Assembly: GCA_027623875.1 (NCBI GenBank) | Contig: JAQBUS010000083.1 | Coordinates: forward strand, 1 to 6,166 | Source: Pseudomonadota bacterium | GTDB lineage: Bacteria; Pseudomonadota; Alphaproteobacteria; Rhodobacterales; Rhodobacteraceae | DNA length: 6,166 nt | Reading direction: 5' to 3' | Shown: positions 5,834 to 6,166 of the stretch, piece after piece | Layout of the letters: each line of letters begins with the position of its first letter | How positions within the stretch are numbered: position 1 is the first letter of the stretch | Translations under genes and position numbers: made by a program | The notes under the pieces: generated by a model | Told to the model about the DNA's origin: nothing | The model's database searches: none | What the model saw: the letters and a program-made list of their open reading frames with translations, nothing else

Positions 5834-5953
5834 TTATTTGTCGATAGATATTCTGTGCTTATACAATTTAATTAGGTTATCTACAATCGAATATGAGTTA
5901 CTTGCCAGAAAACTCTTTTTTGGATCAAAGATACCCATATAAACTTTAAGCAT
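5834..5953 (-). CDS. Doubtful 39-codon frame upstream of katE
   Basis: A minus-strand frame from an ATG at 5953 to TAA at 5834 encodes 39 residues, ending NLIKLYKHRISIDK. AGAGGAA lies directly before the ATG, too close (2 nt) for normal initiation; the next Met (codon 6) would instead be 16-17 nt away. The frame stays open upstream of the ATG, which reduces the weight of the start. It could be a short leader peptide for katE, a decayed gene end or chance. No family is recognised. Confidence 0.18.
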   Translation of the reverse strand: MLKVYMGIFDPKKSFLASNSYSIVDNLIKLYKHRISIDK

Positions 5954-6000
5954 TTCCTCTTTGAGTAAGGTAAAGAAATGTGTATTTTTTGTTTGTTTAA

Positions 6001-6019
6001 ATTATTTATTTTAAATAAT
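6001..6019. repeat. AT-only hairpin after the zinc-ribbon gene
   Basis: ATTATTTA (6001-6008) and TAAATAAT (6012-6019) form a perfect 8-bp inverted repeat with a TTT loop, about 33 nt past the stop of the partial gene at the right edge. With no G or C it would be a weak terminator at best. Confidence 0.3.
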
Positions 6020-6051
6020 ATTGAATTAATCTAAGTCAAAACAAAAGCTTA

Positions 6052-6166
6052 TTAATTTTGATATTCCTCGCAATACAAACAGGATTTAGCCCATTTTGTA
6101 TTTTGACAGCGTGGGCATTCTTCTTTTAAATGATTTAAACGTTGGGTTTGGCCACATAACATACAA
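6052..6166 (-). CDS. C-terminal part of a zinc-ribbon protein (cut by window edge)
   Basis: The last 37 codons of a minus-strand gene are visible, ending in TAA at 6052-6054; the start lies beyond the right edge. Cysteines come in pairs: CMLC right at the edge, CPRC about 20 residues later, then CLYC 12 residues on, close to the end (CEEYQN). The first two pairs, four Cys about 18 residues apart with Gly-Gln after the first, have the form of a zinc ribbon; the third pair would need another partner or metal. The rest is polar (TQRLNHLKEE, NTKWAKS). Such tails occur in many small DNA- or RNA-binding and unassigned proteins, so no function is given. A start at the ATG inside CMLC (6162) is unlikely, as it would break the first Cys pair. 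Confidence 0.7.
   Translation of the reverse strand, partial: CMLCGQTQRLNHLKEECPRCQNTKWAKSCLYCEEYQN

Larger units (their letters stand above)
5761..6051. other. AT-rich intergenic region upstream of katE
   Basis: This gap of 291 bases separates katE from the zinc-ribbon gene, both on the minus strand. It holds the katE leader, the inverted repeat at 5797-5820, a possible 39-codon frame and an AT-only hairpin at 6001-6019. TATAAA (5784-5789) and TATAAG (5771-5776), read on the minus strand, are the -10 candidates for katE. Neither has a good -35 at 16-18 bp; TTCACA (5796-5801) stands 19 bp from the second. No classical OxyR spacing was recognised. Confidence 0.6.

Noticed and set aside
5905..5923. 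Imperfect hairpin CCAGAAAA/TTTTTTGG
   Set aside because: It is weak and A/T-dominated, lies inside the doubtful 39-codon frame, and follows no gene end.
5712..5942. Plus-strand frame of 76 codons with hydrophobic stretches
   Set aside because: It starts inside katE and runs through the katE control region. The hydrophobicity comes from AT-rich codons and no ribosome site is seen.
1..6166. CRISPR arrays, tRNA or rRNA genes, insertion sequences and Xer (dif-like) sites
   Set aside because: No spaced direct repeats, cloverleaf pattern, transposase or matching Xer half-sites were found by eye on either strand.

Overview
The window looks like DNA from a low-GC gammaproteobacterium, most probably Acinetobacter. 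The best evidence is the long UmuD: about 70 residues precede its cleavage site, against 24 in E. coli, as in the Acinetobacter UmuDAb group. The short Cys2-type SRAP protein beginning MCANF and the generally AT-rich codon use agree. Nothing here settles chromosome versus plasmid; no transposase, replication gene, integrase or recognisable Xer site was found.

Layout. Positions 21-54 hold a strong hairpin terminator oriented for a plus-strand gene to the left of the window. From 56 to 3258 all genes are on the minus strand. In transcription order they are an SRAP/HMCES-type abasic-site protein (3258-2608), umuD (2500-1865), umuC (1852-557), a 72-residue unknown protein 4 nt after umuC (552-334) and a 73-residue unknown protein (277-56). 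umuD has a clear promoter (TTGAAA, 17 bp, TATTCT) whose -35 lies inside a perfect 17-bp palindrome, with a perfect DnaA-box 9-mer just upstream.

Divergent from the SRAP gene, on the plus strand, is a 46-codon gene for a very hydrophilic, probably disordered protein (3474-3614). It converges on katE (5760-3682, minus strand), a large-subunit heme catalase with a C-terminal DJ-1/PfpI-like domain. The two share a symmetrical terminator at 3618-3642. Upstream of katE is an AT-rich gap with a 24-bp inverted repeat that may be an operator. The right edge cuts into a minus-strand zinc-ribbon gene, of which only the C-terminal 37 codons are visible.

Together the recognised genes form a stress and DNA-damage set. 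KatE removes hydrogen peroxide, the SRAP protein shields abasic sites in single-stranded DNA, and UmuD'2C (Pol V) copies past lesions. The most interesting unexplained parts are the N-terminal extension of UmuD (a possible ribbon-helix-helix DNA-binding domain), its candidate operator, and the small unknown proteins attached to the umuDC operon.
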